Assembly: GCF_020164455.1 (NCBI RefSeq)
Contig: NZ_JAIQWW010000029.1
Coordinates: 1 to 55,846, forward strand
Length of the DNA: 55,846 nucleotides
DNA from: Phyllobacterium chamaecytisi
Lineage (GTDB): Bacteria > Pseudomonadota > Alphaproteobacteria > Rhizobiales > Rhizobiaceae
Reading direction: 5' to 3'
Shown here: piece by piece, positions 1 through 9,329 of the stretch
Layout: every line of letters starts with the position of its first letter
Numbering within the stretch: position 1 is the stretch's first letter
Position numbers and translations under genes: made by a program
The notes under the pieces: model-generated
Databases searched by the model: none
Told to the model about the DNA's origin: nothing
What the model saw: the letters and a program-made list of their open reading frames with translations, nothing else

Positions 1-48
1 AACCACGCACCGGCGTTTTGCGTGGTTCGACAAGCTCACCATGAGGGA
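1..48. repeat. Copy of mobile palindromic (REP-like) repeat, left end cut by window
   Basis: Bases 19-48 match the repeat found again at 1109-1140 (core TTCGACAAGCTCACCATGAG). Bases 1-10 read AACCACGCAC, the reverse complement of its other end, so this is the inner part of a second head-to-head pair whose left arm begins before the window. The loop here is only about 8 bases. It is non-coding; any ORF read through it is spurious. Confidence 0.8.
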
Positions 49-183
49 CGTTGTGCTGTAAACAATGGCCATCACTTGGTTCAGTATTTGTGAACAAGCT
101 GTTCGCTCATACCGGGCTTGTTTCGGGCCTCGATAAATCCGACTTTAGCAACAACGAAACCGATATGTTGCGAGGGGATGGGT

Positions 184-1074
184 ATGAAGCTCACGCGCCG
201 GAATGTAGTTGTTGGCGCTGCCGCCCTTGCTGTATCGACGGGAAGTACCCGTGCGGAGACAAAAATGGACAAGATTTCCTTTGCAGCGACAGCTCCGACC
301 CACGTGTCGAAGGTTGGCATCAAGGCCAAGGATGCCGATGCGCTGGCGAAATATTATGAGGACGTTGTCGGCCTGCGCGAGATTTCGCGCAAGGGCCAGT
401 CGGTCATTCTAGGTGCGGGCGAAACGCCTCTGCTCGAGATCGAGCAGGCCTCTGCTGTTCGCGCGGATGATCCGCACAGCGCCGGCCTCTACCACACGGC
501 TTTTCTCTTGCCGGCGCGTGCCGATCTCGCCCGCTGGGCCCGGCGGGCAATTGACAAGCGCACGCCGATCGTCGGCGCCTCCGACCATCTGGTCAGCGAG
601 GCGATCTATCTGACCGATCCGGAAGGCAATGGCGTTGAAATTTATGCCGACCGTCCGCATGAAAACTGGAAGTGGAGCGGCTCATCCGTGCAGATGGGTA
701 CCGAGGCGCTGGATGTCGGCAATCTGCTCGGCGAACCCGGCAACGAAGTGCCTTTCGACATGGCACCGGATGGGACGATGGTCGGCCATCTGCATCTGCG
801 CGTCGGCAACGCCAAGGAGGCCGAAAGCTGGTGGCAGAATGAGCTCGGGTTGCAGACGGTTGCCGGGTTTGGCGGAAGCGCGGTGTTTATGTCGACCGGC
901 GGTTACCATCACCACGTCGCCGCCAATTCCTGGCAGAGCCGTGGGGCAGGGCGCCGCGACAATGACCGCTCCGGATTGGCCTGGGCCGAGTTCAGCTCCG
1001 CCGATGCCAAGGACGAACGCGAGATCGTTGACCCCTGGGGCAATGTGATCAGGATTGTGCCGGCAAAGGGTTAG
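184..1074 (+). CDS. VOC-family (glyoxalase/extradiol dioxygenase fold) protein with Tat-like signal
   Basis: 296 aa. The ATG at 184 is chosen because GAGGGG lies about 6 bases upstream; a TTG at 118 would also extend the frame. The N-terminus has twin arginines (LTRRNVVVGAAALAV) ahead of a short hydrophobic stretch, a Tat-type export signal. The body has two VOC modules: one begins near VSKVGIKAKDADALAKYYE and ends at the metal-type acid in NGVEIYAD; the second begins at GHLHLRVGNAKEAESWW and contains a YHHH cluster. This order resembles CatE-like two-module proteins (catechol 2,3-dioxygenase or glyoxalase annotations). The substrate is not predictable. CatE relatives are usually cytoplasmic, so the leader is notable; an internal ATG at MDKISFAATAP would give a leaderless form. 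It stands alone, flanked by palindromic repeats. Confidence 0.75.
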   Translation: MKLTRRNVVVGAAALAVSTGSTRAETKMDKISFAATAPTHVSKVGIKAKDADALAKYYEDVVGLREISRKGQSVILGAGETPLLEIEQASAVRADDPHSAGLYHTAFLLPARADLARWARRAIDKRTPIVGASDHLVSEAIYLTDPEGNGVEIYADRPHENWKWSGSSVQMGTEALDVGNLLGEPGNEVPFDMAPDGTMVGHLHLRVGNAKEAESWWQNELGLQTVAGFGGSAVFMSTGGYHHHVAANSWQSRGAGRRDNDRSGLAWAEFSSADAKDEREIVDPWGNVIRIVPAKG

Positions 1075-1108
1075 TTGAGGCTTACGCACTCTGGGTTGGT
1101 GTGCCACT

Positions 1109-1232
1109 GTGCGTGGTTCGACAAGCTCACCATGAGGGAGGTTGGTGGCTGTAATGATAATCGCCAAAGTTGCAGAAATCGGCTCCCTGCAATCAACTCA
1201 CTCCCTCATGGTGAGCTTGTCGAACCACGCAC
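1109..1232. repeat. Perfect 32-bp inverted repeat with 60-bp loop (REP-like element pair)
   Basis: Bases 1109-1140 and 1201-1232 are exact reverse complements over 32 bp and enclose a 60-bp loop. The core TTCGACAAGCTCACCATGAG also occurs at the left end of the window. This sequence family is dispersed in many alphaproteobacterial genomes and gives rise to spurious peptides with MVSLSNH or HGELVEP, both readable here. It sits directly after the VOC gene stop, so its transcript would form a very stable hairpin that could act as a terminator or protect the 3' end. Confidence 0.85.
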
Positions 1233-1497
1233 CAAACCCCCTCCGTACCCGCCGTTACGGCGTTTCAACCAATCACAACGTCAGCACGCAAAATCCCGGA
1301 AAAATTAATCAAACACTCGTTCAATTAATTTCCCGAACCATCCCGTTCTTACTGGCGGTTTTTCGCTGTTTCACCCGATGCAACCGCTATTTGGGCGGGC
1401 GAATTGCGCAACTTTGTCCGATTCACACTCAGGAATGTTCAATTCCTATGCAAGAATCCTCGAATCCGGAATGCTTTTATCAACCTGGGGCCTTAAT
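1233..1497. other. Gene-free stretch between repeat and purB
   Basis: Together with the repeat this makes about 420 bases without a gene (1075-1497). I see no conserved reading frame. The open frame across 1142-1501 only reads through the repeat. The stretch lies downstream of both the VOC gene and purB, so it is a convergent intergenic region, and no clear T-tailed terminator is visible. Confidence 0.6.
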
Positions 1498-2814
1498 TTA
1501 GTTGCTGCCGGTTGAGCCAAACACGCGCTTGAAGATCGTATCGACGTGTTTGGTGTGATAGCCAAGGTCGAACTTCTCCCGGATCGTCGCTTCGGGCAGG
1601 GCAGCGCGAACATCGGCGTCGGCGAGCAGCTCTTCGAGAAAATCGGCCCCGTGCTCCCACACTTTCATGGCGTTGCGCTGCACCAGACGATAGGAATCCT
1701 CGCGGGAAACGCCGGCCTGCGTCAGCGCAAGAAGGACCCGCTGCGAGTGGATCAATCCGCGGAACTTGTTCATGTTTTTCAACATGTTATCCGGATAGAC
1801 CAACAACTTTTCGATGACACCGACCATACGCGCCAATGCGAAATCCAGGGTGATCGTCGCGTCCGGGCCAATCATGCGCTCGACCGAAGAGTGCGAAATA
1901 TCGCGTTCGTGCCACAGCGCAACGTTTTCCATCGCCGGCAGCGCAAAAGCGCGAACCATGCGGGCGAGCCCGGTCATGTTCTCGGTCAGCACCGGATTGC
2001 GCTTGTGCGGCATGGCCGATGACCCCTTCTGGCCGGGCGAAAAATACTCTTCCGCCTCCAGAACCTCGGTGCGCTGGAGGTGCCGGATCTCCACTGAGAG
2101 GCGCTCCACCGACGATGCGATGACACCAAGGGTTGCAAAGTACATGGCATGGCGATCACGCGGGATCACCTGCGTCGAAACCGGTTCTGCCTGCATTCCC
2201 AATGCCTTGGCGACATGTTCTTCCACGCGCGGGTCGATATTGGCGAAGGTGCCGACGGCGCCGGAGATGGCACAGGTTGCAATCTCCGCGCGTGCCGTAA
2301 CGAGGCGACTACGGCAGCGTTCGAACTCGGCATAGGCCTGCGCCAGCTTGACGCCGAAGGTGGTCGGCTCGGCGTGGATGCCATGGCTGCGGCCGATGGT
2401 GACAGTGTCCTTGTGCTCGAAGGCCCGCTTTTTCAGCGCCGCCAAAAGCCTGTCCAGATCGGCTAAAAGGATATCGCTGGCGCGCATCAACTGCACATTG
2501 AAACAGGTGTCGAGCACGTCCGACGAGGTCATGCCCTGGTGAACGAAACGCGCGTCCGGGCCAACGATTTCGGCTAAATGTGTAAGGAAAGCAATGACAT
2601 CGTGCTTGGTCTCGCGCTCGATCTCGTCGATGCGATCGATGTCGAAAGTGGCTGCGCCGCCCTTTTCCCAGATGATTTTCGCCGCTTCCTTCGGGATAAC
2701 GCCAAGCTCCGCCAGCGCGTCGCAGGCATGCGCCTCGATTTCGAACCAGATGCGGAATTTCGTTTCCGGGGACCAGATGGCGACCATTTCGGGACGCGAA
2801 TAGCGCGGGATCAT
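1498..2814 (-). CDS. purB: Adenylosuccinate lyase
   Basis: 438 aa. It catalyses two steps of purine synthesis: fumarate release from adenylosuccinate to give AMP, and from SAICAR to give AICAR. The family signature SSAMPHKRNP carries the loop of the fumarase/aspartase superfamily; the catalytic-region segment TSSDVLDTC and the substrate-binding segment GRSHGIHAEPTTFG are also present. The start is the ATG at 2814 (MIPRYSRPEM), the usual alphaproteobacterial N-terminus, with AGGAAA just upstream; the longer frame to 2976 is not used. Length is normal. It is the last gene of a minus-strand run that includes rpe and the DUF2259 gene. Confidence 0.97.
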   Translation of the reverse strand: MIPRYSRPEMVAIWSPETKFRIWFEIEAHACDALAELGVIPKEAAKIIWEKGGAATFDIDRIDEIERETKHDVIAFLTHLAEIVGPDARFVHQGMTSSDVLDTCFNVQLMRASDILLADLDRLLAALKKRAFEHKDTVTIGRSHGIHAEPTTFGVKLAQAYAEFERCRSRLVTARAEIATCAISGAVGTFANIDPRVEEHVAKALGMQAEPVSTQVIPRDRHAMYFATLGVIASSVERLSVEIRHLQRTEVLEAEEYFSPGQKGSSAMPHKRNPVLTENMTGLARMVRAFALPAMENVALWHERDISHSSVERMIGPDATITLDFALARMVGVIEKLLVYPDNMLKNMNKFRGLIHSQRVLLALTQAGVSREDSYRLVQRNAMKVWEHGADFLEELLADADVRAALPEATIREKFDLGYHTKHVDTIFKRVFGSTGSN

Positions 2815-2908
2815 ATGTTTTCCTGTTCTTTTAGGCTTTAAACGCGGTCTATCAGAGCTAGGCCGATCACTCAACGCGCCATTTGGCGACTTTTTGCAAT
2901 GGATGTGC

Positions 2909-3637
2909 CTATCGTTGCCTGGTGACTGCCAGCCAGCGATAATCCGGGCCTTCGAATCCCGTTCCGCGCACCGCAATCATCACCGCGATTACGGGTTTTC
3001 CGCCGTCCGGATATAGGGTCTGGACCGCGCCGATACTATAGCCAAGCGGACAGCCGCGACTGGCCGGAACGGAGGCGTCTTCGTGGAGCATTTCGGGCTT
3101 GGCGTCAGGTTTGTCTTCAAGCAGCGTCAGGCGGAAGCCTTTGATTTCACTAGAGGTTTGACAGGTTTCACTCGGCGGGACGGCGATCTCTTCAAGCTGT
3201 ATCGTCAGCGCGGGATCAATCGCGGGAAATACGAATCGCGGGTTGATTTTGACCTTGAACGGATCAGCCGAAAGCTCCGTGACAGGGTTCGACGCTACCG
3301 CATTGCCGGCATTGGCGCGCAATTCTTCATCGCTGAGGGATGTGACGCCTTGTGCATCGCGGCCCACCTTGTCGCGGGCGTTTTCCAGTGACGAATTTTC
3401 GTCGTCGAGCCTGACCCGAACCGGCGTCTTGGCCAGAAACTTGTCGGTTGCCGTGTCGATATAGAACCGGTTGGCGTAGGGGAAACCAGAGCCGTCCTGG
3501 ACGCCATATTCCTCGAAGGCAAATGTGCCGCCGTCCTTGGAAAACCCAATGATATCAAGCTTTGCGGCGTCTCCAGCCCATGCCGCGACTGGCGAAGACG
3601 CAACGACAAGGCTAAGAAAAGCGCGGCGGAATATCAT
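2909..3637 (-). CDS. Exported DUF2259 protein
   Basis: 242 aa with a Sec signal peptide (hydrophobic residues 6-20, cleavage near AWAG). It resembles the predicted secreted proteins of the DUF2259/COG5497 group, which are restricted largely to Hyphomicrobiales. The mature part begins [19 protein letters not shown], which suggests a beta-rich fold, and it has two cysteines (ETCQT and RGCPL) that could form a disulfide in the periplasm. Its start codon overlaps the rpe stop (ATGA), so it is translated in the same operon, with purB following after about 94 bases. The function is unknown. Confidence 0.85.
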   Translation of the reverse strand: MIFRRAFLSLVVASSPVAAWAGDAAKLDIIGFSKDGGTFAFEEYGVQDGSGFPYANRFYIDTATDKFLAKTPVRVRLDDENSSLENARDKVGRDAQGVTSLSDEELRANAGNAVASNPVTELSADPFKVKINPRFVFPAIDPALTIQLEEIAVPPSETCQTSSEIKGFRLTLLEDKPDAKPEMLHEDASVPASRGCPLGYSIGAVQTLYPDGGKPVIAVMIAVRGTGFEGPDYRWLAVTRQR

Positions 3638-4311
3638 TGTGATCCTTCGCGGACGGCACTGCGGATGAGGTCGATGTTGGATCTATAGGCGGCTTCGCTT
3701 CCACCTTTGTAAATAGCGGACCCGGCGACCAGCGCATTGGCGCCTGCCCGTACTGCCAGCGCAGCCGTCTCATGGGTGATGCCGCCATCGACCTCGAGAT
3801 CGATAGGTCGGTTGCCGATCATCGCCTTGATTTTCTTGATCTTTTCAAGCGTTTCCGCAATGAATTTCTGCCCCCCAAAACCAGGATTGACGGTCATGAC
3901 GAGGATGAGGTCGACGTCGTTCAGCACGTATTCGATGGCGGATTCCGGCGTTGCGGGATTGATGGCAACGCCTGCCTTCTTGCCGAGCGCCCGAATTGCC
4001 TGGAGCGAGCGGTGCAGATGCGGTCCGGCTTCGGCATGGACTGTGATGATGTCAGAGCCTGCCTTGGCGAAAGCCTCGAGATAGGGGTCGCAGGGCGATA
4101 TCATCAGGTGCGTGTCGAAAACCGCGTCTGTCAGCGGTCGGATGGCCTTTACCACTTCCGGACCAAAGGTGATGTTCGGGACGAAATGCCCGTCCATCAC
4201 ATCGATATGGATCCAGTCGGCGCCCGCCTGCAAAACCGAGTCGACTTCCGCGCCAAGTTTCGAAAAATCCGAGGCCAAAATGGAAGGTGATATGACGAGC
4301 GGACGGCTCAT
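3634..4311 (-). CDS. rpe: Ribulose-phosphate 3-epimerase
   Basis: 225 aa, the normal family length. It interconverts ribulose-5-phosphate and xylulose-5-phosphate in the pentose phosphate pathway. The TIM-barrel landmarks are in order: [13 protein letters not shown] at the N-terminus, [17 protein letters not shown] (metal-binding His and Asp), [18 protein letters not shown] with the second catalytic Asp, and the phosphate-binding [14 protein letters not shown]. The ATG at 4311 matches the conserved N-terminus; the longer frame to 4437 is not needed. Its stop overlaps the start of the DUF2259 gene. Confidence 0.97.
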   Translation of the reverse strand: MSRPLVISPSILASDFSKLGAEVDSVLQAGADWIHIDVMDGHFVPNITFGPEVVKAIRPLTDAVFDTHLMISPCDPYLEAFAKAGSDIITVHAEAGPHLHRSLQAIRALGKKAGVAINPATPESAIEYVLNDVDLILVMTVNPGFGGQKFIAETLEKIKKIKAMIGNRPIDLEVDGGITHETAALAVRAGANALVAGSAIYKGGSEAAYRSNIDLIRSAVREGSQ

Positions 4312-4381
4312 GATCTGTCTCCGGTAGAAATGCTGTGGGCGCCGGTTATCACGCGCGGCTGTATCGCACAATCGAAACTGT

Positions 4382-5386
4382 TCAGCGAAGTGATCGCCAG
4401 ACCGGAAAGGGATCGTTATCCGCAGGCGTAGCGGCATGAACGCCTCGTGCTATGGCGCGCGCCATTGTTGAGGCCGCCGCGGCACAAAGGTCAATGAATT
4501 CAGCAATTTCTGGCGTTCTGCCGCTGGTTCCGGTGGCGAGGGCGAACACCAGATCGCCGTCAAAAGGCGTGTGTGCCGGCCAGATCGCACGAGAGTAACC
4601 ATCATGGGCGGCAATGGCCAAGCGCTTGGCTTGAGCCGTGGTGAGGATCAGATCGGTAGCGATGACCCCTATCGTCGTGTTGGCATCCCGCGCCGCGTCG
4701 CTGAACTTGGTCCCGATTTCGGCGGCATCGGCAGGAAAGGGATGCGGCAGGCCAAGACCGCCGAACTCGTTACCGATTTCGAAGGGCGCAGCCCAGAAAT
4801 GCCTGCTTTTTCCGACGGTTGCCATACCAAGCGCGTTGACCGCGACGAGGGCGCCGATGGTCACCCCACTGTCGAGGATCGACGAGGCTGAGCCCAGCCC
4901 GCCCTTCAGCCCTTTGACAGTTGCTCCTGTCCCGGCGCCCACGGTCCCAAGTGTGAAATCGTTGGATGCCGACTGCGTTGCTTCATAGCCAAGCTCGCGA
5001 TAGGGCGGGTAACGACCCCAATCCTTGTGGCCGCCATTCAGCAAATCGAAGAGAACGGCGCCCGGGACGATTGGAACACGCTGCGTGCCGACTTCAAAAC
5101 CAATGCCCTCTTCTCGGAGGGCGGCCTGAACGCCCGACCCGGCATCCAAACCGAATGCAGATCCGCCCGACAAAACCAGCGCGTTGACCTGCTCAACCGT
5201 GTTGTGCGGCTCGAGAAGGTCGGTTTCGCGCGTACCCGGCGCACCGCCCAAGACCTTGACCGCCGCGGTTGCCGGGTTCTCGCATAACAAGACTGTACAG
5301 CCGGATTTGAGCTTGCTGTCGGAAGCGTTCCCGACTTTTAACCCAGCGACGTCAGTGATGAGGTTGCGTGGACCGGCCGTCAACAT
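4382..5386 (-). CDS. P1-family peptidase (DmpA/S58-type N-terminal nucleophile aminopeptidase)
   Basis: 334 aa, cytoplasmic as no signal is seen. The N-terminal [12 protein letters not shown], the [15 protein letters not shown] segment and [20 protein letters not shown] are typical of the DmpA/L-aminopeptidase-D-esterase family, whose members self-cleave at a Gly-Ser or Gly-Thr bond to expose the nucleophile. The Gly-Ser in GLGSAS is the likely cleavage site (inference). The start codon overlaps the stop of the upstream binding-protein gene by one base (TGATG), so the two are translationally coupled. That suggests handling of an imported amide or small peptide. The specific substrate is unknown. 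Confidence 0.9.
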   Translation of the reverse strand: MLTAGPRNLITDVAGLKVGNASDSKLKSGCTVLLCENPATAAVKVLGGAPGTRETDLLEPHNTVEQVNALVLSGGSAFGLDAGSGVQAALREEGIGFEVGTQRVPIVPGAVLFDLLNGGHKDWGRYPPYRELGYEATQSASNDFTLGTVGAGTGATVKGLKGGLGSASSILDSGVTIGALVAVNALGMATVGKSRHFWAAPFEIGNEFGGLGLPHPFPADAAEIGTKFSDAARDANTTIGVIATDLILTTAQAKRLAIAAHDGYSRAIWPAHTPFDGDLVFALATGTSGRTPEIAEFIDLCAAAASTMARAIARGVHAATPADNDPFPVWRSLR

Positions 5387-6468
5387 CAGTTGGTCTCCAG
5401 CACGAATTGGTTTCCATCGAATTTCTGCAGGCGGTAAGTATCGGCGATACGCTCGCCTTTGGCATCGAATTGTATGGTGCCAAGCGCGGTTTCAAAGACA
5501 TTGGTGCGCAGAATCTCCTGCAGGGATCCTGCCTGTGATTGCGCGGTGGTTAACGCCTGCATTGCCACTTCGGTCGCAGCATAAGCTAGTATCGTATAGC
5601 CCTCCGGCACTTTTCCTGCCAACTCGATGGTATTCTTGGCATTTCGGGCACTCTCCAGAGTTTGTGGTTCGCGTGGTGCGATCATCAATGTGCCGATGGC
5701 GAGCGCACTGCCATCGCCTGCCGCCTCAAGAGCCTCGCCGCTGGCGATGACAAGCGAATAGTTTAGCGCCGCGGCGCTTCGTCCTATGGCCGCAACATCG
5801 TCGCGTTCACCGCCAACGAAAACCTGTGTGGCGCCTGCGCGTTTCAGCCGGCTCACCAGTGCATTCTGATTGTCGAGGCCGGGGCGATACGTATCGGCAA
5901 AGACCGGTTTCAGGCCTTTTTCCTCCAGGCGGGCCCGCACACCTGCCGCAAGTTCACGTCCGAAGATCGTGCCGTCATCGATGATGGCAAATGGTTCCGA
6001 ATGCCACAGCCCGGCAAGGATATCACCGGTTTCGTTGGCCTCATTGCGGCCGGATGGCGCGGTCCTGAAGACCGGATAAGGTTGATCGGCGCGCAGCTCG
6101 GTCAGTGTTTGCGCCCGTATTGCCGGAGTGATGACTGGAATGCCCTTTTGATTGAGGATAGGCAGAGCGGCTTCGAGCGATTCAGTGCAAAGAAAACCCA
6201 TGACTATCGCAACATTTGCCTGGACCAGCTGTTTTGCTGCCGCGTCGCCGCCTGCCGCGTTGCATTGGTCATCAGCCGTCGTAATTGACACCGCCTGGCC
6301 GCCCTTGTTCGCAGCCACCGCAATCGTCGCACCATCGACAACTTGCGTTCCAAGGCGCGCAAAGGGACCGGAAAGCGGCGCGATAACACCAATCTTGTCT
6401 TCCGCATGTGCGACACTTGCGACAGCTATGCAAAGGCCAAATGTTGCGGCGCGTATTGTGGGGTTCAT
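5386..6468 (-). CDS. Branched-chain amino acid-type ABC transporter substrate-binding protein
   Basis: 360 aa with a Sec signal peptide (cleavage near VAHAED). The mature start IGVIAPLSGPFARLG is the hallmark of LivJ-like type I periplasmic binding proteins. No permease or ATPase gene lies nearby, so it is an orphan receptor in this window. It is the first gene of a minus-strand operon, coupled to the P1 peptidase by a one-base overlap. AGAGGAAA lies upstream of the ATG. The ligand is unknown; the neighbour suggests a peptide, amide or amino-acid-like compound. Confidence 0.88.
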   Translation of the reverse strand: MNPTIRAATFGLCIAVASVAHAEDKIGVIAPLSGPFARLGTQVVDGATIAVAANKGGQAVSITTADDQCNAAGGDAAAKQLVQANVAIVMGFLCTESLEAALPILNQKGIPVITPAIRAQTLTELRADQPYPVFRTAPSGRNEANETGDILAGLWHSEPFAIIDDGTIFGRELAAGVRARLEEKGLKPVFADTYRPGLDNQNALVSRLKRAGATQVFVGGERDDVAAIGRSAAALNYSLVIASGEALEAAGDGSALAIGTLMIAPREPQTLESARNAKNTIELAGKVPEGYTILAYAATEVAMQALTTAQSQAGSLQEILRTNVFETALGTIQFDAKGERIADTYRLQKFDGNQFVLETN

Positions 6469-6642
6469 TGCGAAAATGTCGTTTCCTCTTTGATGGGTAG
6501 TAGTTGCACGTTTTCGGTAGCTGTTTCCTTCATTCTTAGCAATCTCGCGCTATATAAAAGGAAGTTATCGGAAAATATCGCCTGCCCCTATGGTTGAGAC
6601 ACATGTTGCGATAGTGATGGTTCGGACAACGGAAATAGAATA

Positions 6643-7149
6643 GTGCTAATTGCCAAAGATCAGAAAATAGAGCCGCTCGCATTTCGCAATGCCATGAGTC
6701 ATTTTGCCGAGGCGGTTCATATCCTTACCACCGATGGTCCGGCAGGCCGCCGCGGCGTTACGATTTCGGCAGTATGCTCGGTTTCTGACAATCCAGCGAC
6801 TATGCTCGTGTGTCTCAATCGCAATCATGACTTCAACCACCTGTTCATCGAAAATCAGGTTTTCGCACTGAATACGCTCTCGTTCCAACAGCAGGCGCTT
6901 TCCGAAGCCTTTTCAGGCAAGGGCGATCTGTCCCAGCCGGACAGGTTTGCGCTCGGGCATTGGCAGACACTGCAAACCGGTGCCCCTGTTCTCACCAACG
7001 CCTTGGCGAGCTTCGATTGCCGCATCATAGCAACGCACGAAGTCGCGACGCATTATGTGATCTATGGCAAGGTCACCGCCCTCAATATGGGCGATCCTGG
7101 CCGTTCATTGATCTATCTCAATCGCTCCTATCACAGTTCGGGAGACTAG
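6643..7149 (+). CDS. Flavin reductase family protein (FMN-binding split barrel)
   Basis: 168 aa from a GTG start at 6643, with GGAA upstream; the later ATG at MSHFAEAV is possible but would cut the domain. Such proteins use NAD(P)H to reduce FMN or FAD for a partner monooxygenase. Family landmarks are FRNAMSHFAEAVHILTTDG, the flavin-contact stretch GVTISAVCSVSDNPATMLVC and FALNTLS. No oxygenase partner is next to it. It lies only 13 bases upstream of the MoxR gene and is probably co-transcribed with the maturation genes, so it may supply reduced flavin or be unrelated to them. Confidence 0.85.
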   Translation: MLIAKDQKIEPLAFRNAMSHFAEAVHILTTDGPAGRRGVTISAVCSVSDNPATMLVCLNRNHDFNHLFIENQVFALNTLSFQQQALSEAFSGKGDLSQPDRFALGHWQTLQTGAPVLTNALASFDCRIIATHEVATHYVIYGKVTALNMGDPGRSLIYLNRSYHSSGD

Positions 7150-7162
7150 CACCGGAGACGCC

Positions 7163-8074
7163 ATGGCTGAACTGCCGCAATCGATCGAAGACACGCTGGC
7201 TCTGCTCGAAGCTGGCGGATATGTCGCGGACCGCGCGTTGGCGACGGTGCTGTTCCTAAGCTTGCGAATGAAGAGACCCTTGTTTCTGGAAGGCGAGGCT
7301 GGCGTCGGAAAGACAGAGATCGCCAAAGTACTCGCGGCAACGCTGGACCGACCGCTGATCCGCCTGCAATGCTATGAAGGGCTCGACGTTTCTTCTGCTG
7401 TCTATGAGTGGAACTATGCGGCGCAGATGATCGAGATTCGTCTCGATGAAGCGAGTGGCAAGGTTGATAAGAAAGCCATAGAACGCAATGTTTTTTCAGA
7501 GAAATTCCTGATCCGGCGGCCTGTTCTGCAAGCGCTGTCGGGTAAACCGGGTAAAGCGCCGATCTTTTTGATCGACGAGCTTGACCGGACCGATGAAGCT
7601 TTTGAAGCCTTCCTGCTCGAAGTGCTGTCGGACTATCAGGTCACGATTCCGGAACTTGGAACAATCCGTGCTGCCGAACCACCAATCGTCATCATAACGA
7701 CCAATCGGACTCGCGAGATCCATGACGCACTGAAACGCCGGTGTCTCTATCATTGGGTAGACTATCCCTCCGCTGCACGGGAGCTTGAGATCGTCCGCCG
7801 CAAAGTCCCTGCGGCGAATGAGCGCCTGTCGGATGAAATCGTCCGGTACGTGCAGAAATTGCGTGATATGGATTTGTTCAAGCTACCGGGTGTCGCCGAA
7901 ACGATCGACTGGGCGGGGGCCTTGACCGAAATGGACAAGTTGGCACTGGATCCGGAAACCGTATCCGACACAATCGGCGTTTTGCTCAAGTATCAGGATG
8001 ATATAGCCAGGATTTCCGGCGGCGAGGGGCGGCGAATACTCGATGAGGTCAAGGCGGAACTGAACGCGGCGTAA
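7163..8074 (+). CDS. MoxR/CoxD-type AAA+ ATPase
   Basis: 303 aa. Walker A is GEAGVGKTE (near residues 44-52), Walker B is FLIDELDRTDE, and sensor 1 is IITTNRTRE. MoxR ATPases work with a VWA-domain partner in assembling or activating metalloenzymes; CoxD is needed to build the Cu-Mo site of CO dehydrogenase. The VWA gene begins one base after the stop. Together with the XdhC-type and MoeA-MobA genes downstream this is a molybdenum-hydroxylase maturation module. Confidence 0.92.
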   Translation: MAELPQSIEDTLALLEAGGYVADRALATVLFLSLRMKRPLFLEGEAGVGKTEIAKVLAATLDRPLIRLQCYEGLDVSSAVYEWNYAAQMIEIRLDEASGKVDKKAIERNVFSEKFLIRRPVLQALSGKPGKAPIFLIDELDRTDEAFEAFLLEVLSDYQVTIPELGTIRAAEPPIVIITTNRTREIHDALKRRCLYHWVDYPSAARELEIVRRKVPAANERLSDEIVRYVQKLRDMDLFKLPGVAETIDWAGALTEMDKLALDPETVSDTIGVLLKYQDDIARISGGEGRRILDEVKAELNAA

Positions 8075-8075
8075 C

Positions 8076-9308
8076 ATGGAAACATTCGCCTCATCACCCG
8101 AAATAGCACGGACTGAAAGCCGCCTTGCGGATAATATCGTCTATTTTGCCCGCACCTTGCGAAAGGCCGGGTTGCGGGTTGGCCCGGCTTCCGTCAGGGA
8201 TGCGATCGAGGCGGTTTTGGCCGGTGGTATCGGCTCTCGGGATGATTTTTATTGGACATTGCACAGTGTGCTCGTCAACCGCCGCGAGGATCATGCGACA
8301 TTCGATGAGGCGTTCCGGCTTTACTGGCGCTCCCGCGAGCTGATCGAGAAAATGCTGGCCATGTTCTCGCCCGTTGCCTTGGCGCGCGAACGATCGAAGC
8401 CAAGGGCTGCCGAAGCTCGCGTGGCCGAAGCGCTGTTCAAAGAAAGCTCGCGCAACCAGCCTGGGGAAATCCCGCCCGAGATCGATGTGGACGCGCGTTT
8501 GACATTTTCCGGCAAGGAAGTGCTGCGGACCAAGGACTTTGCCCAGATGTCGGCCGATGAGCTCAGCCAGGCGCGCCGGGCGATGGATGAGCTGACGCTA
8601 CCCGTCGATGAAGTCGAGACGAGGCGTTTCCGCAGTGATCCCAAGGGCGCGCGTATCGATCCCAGAGCGATGATGCGTGCGAGCCTGCGGACCGGTGGTG
8701 ATCTCATTTTACCGAAATTTCGCTCGCGTCGCGAAGTGCATCCGCCATTGGTCGTGCTTGCCGATATTTCGGGTTCTATGAGCCAATACACCCGCATTTT
8801 CCTGCATTTCATGCATGCGATGATGGCGAAGCGTCGCCGGGTCCATTGCTTCGTCTTTGGCACGCGGCTGAGCAACATCACGCGGTCCCTGCGCTATCGT
8901 GACCCGGATGATGCGATTGCCCATTGCACGGGTGCTGTACAGGATTGGTCAGGCGGTACACGCATTGGCGAAACCCTGCGGGAATTCAATCGTCATTGGT
9001 CGAGACGCGTTCTCAGCCAAGGTGCAGTAGTGCTGCTGATTACCGACGGACTGGAGCGCGAGAATACGAGCGGCCTCGAAGCCGAGATGGAGCGGCTATC
9101 GAAATCTTGCCGCCGGCTGATCTGGCTCAATCCCTTACTCCGATTTGAAGGTTTTGAGCCACGCGCCCGTGGTGTAAAAGCTATGTTACCGTACGTTGAC
9201 GACTTTCGTGCCGTCCACAATATGGATGCTTTGGAGGATCTGTGCCGGGCACTCAGCCGACCGCGCGGCAACGACGATGATCCGAAGCGCTGGTTGCACC
9301 GATATTGA
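8076..9308 (+). CDS. VWA-domain protein, CoxE-like
   Basis: 410 aa. The C-terminal half is a von Willebrand factor A domain with the MIDAS motif DISGSMSQ at VVLADISGSMSQYTR and further metal ligands in SGGTRIGE and ITDGLERENT. The N-terminal half is the charged, helical part characteristic of CoxE/YehP-like proteins. Partner of the preceding MoxR ATPase; in CO dehydrogenase systems CoxD and CoxE act together in cofactor maturation. No membrane segment is seen, so it acts in the cytoplasm or at the inner membrane face. Confidence 0.9.
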   Translation: METFASSPEIARTESRLADNIVYFARTLRKAGLRVGPASVRDAIEAVLAGGIGSRDDFYWTLHSVLVNRREDHATFDEAFRLYWRSRELIEKMLAMFSPVALARERSKPRAAEARVAEALFKESSRNQPGEIPPEIDVDARLTFSGKEVLRTKDFAQMSADELSQARRAMDELTLPVDEVETRRFRSDPKGARIDPRAMMRASLRTGGDLILPKFRSRREVHPPLVVLADISGSMSQYTRIFLHFMHAMMAKRRRVHCFVFGTRLSNITRSLRYRDPDDAIAHCTGAVQDWSGGTRIGETLREFNRHWSRRVLSQGAVVLLITDGLERENTSGLEAEMERLSKSCRRLIWLNPLLRFEGFEPRARGVKAMLPYVDDFRAVHNMDALEDLCRALSRPRGNDDDPKRWLHRY

Positions 9309-9329
9309 AGTTTGTGGTACTGTCATACA

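Noticed and set aside
1142..1501. 119-codon open frame on the plus strand
   Set aside because: It reads through the palindromic repeat (MVSLSNH signature) and has no ribosome site; a known type of spurious ORF.
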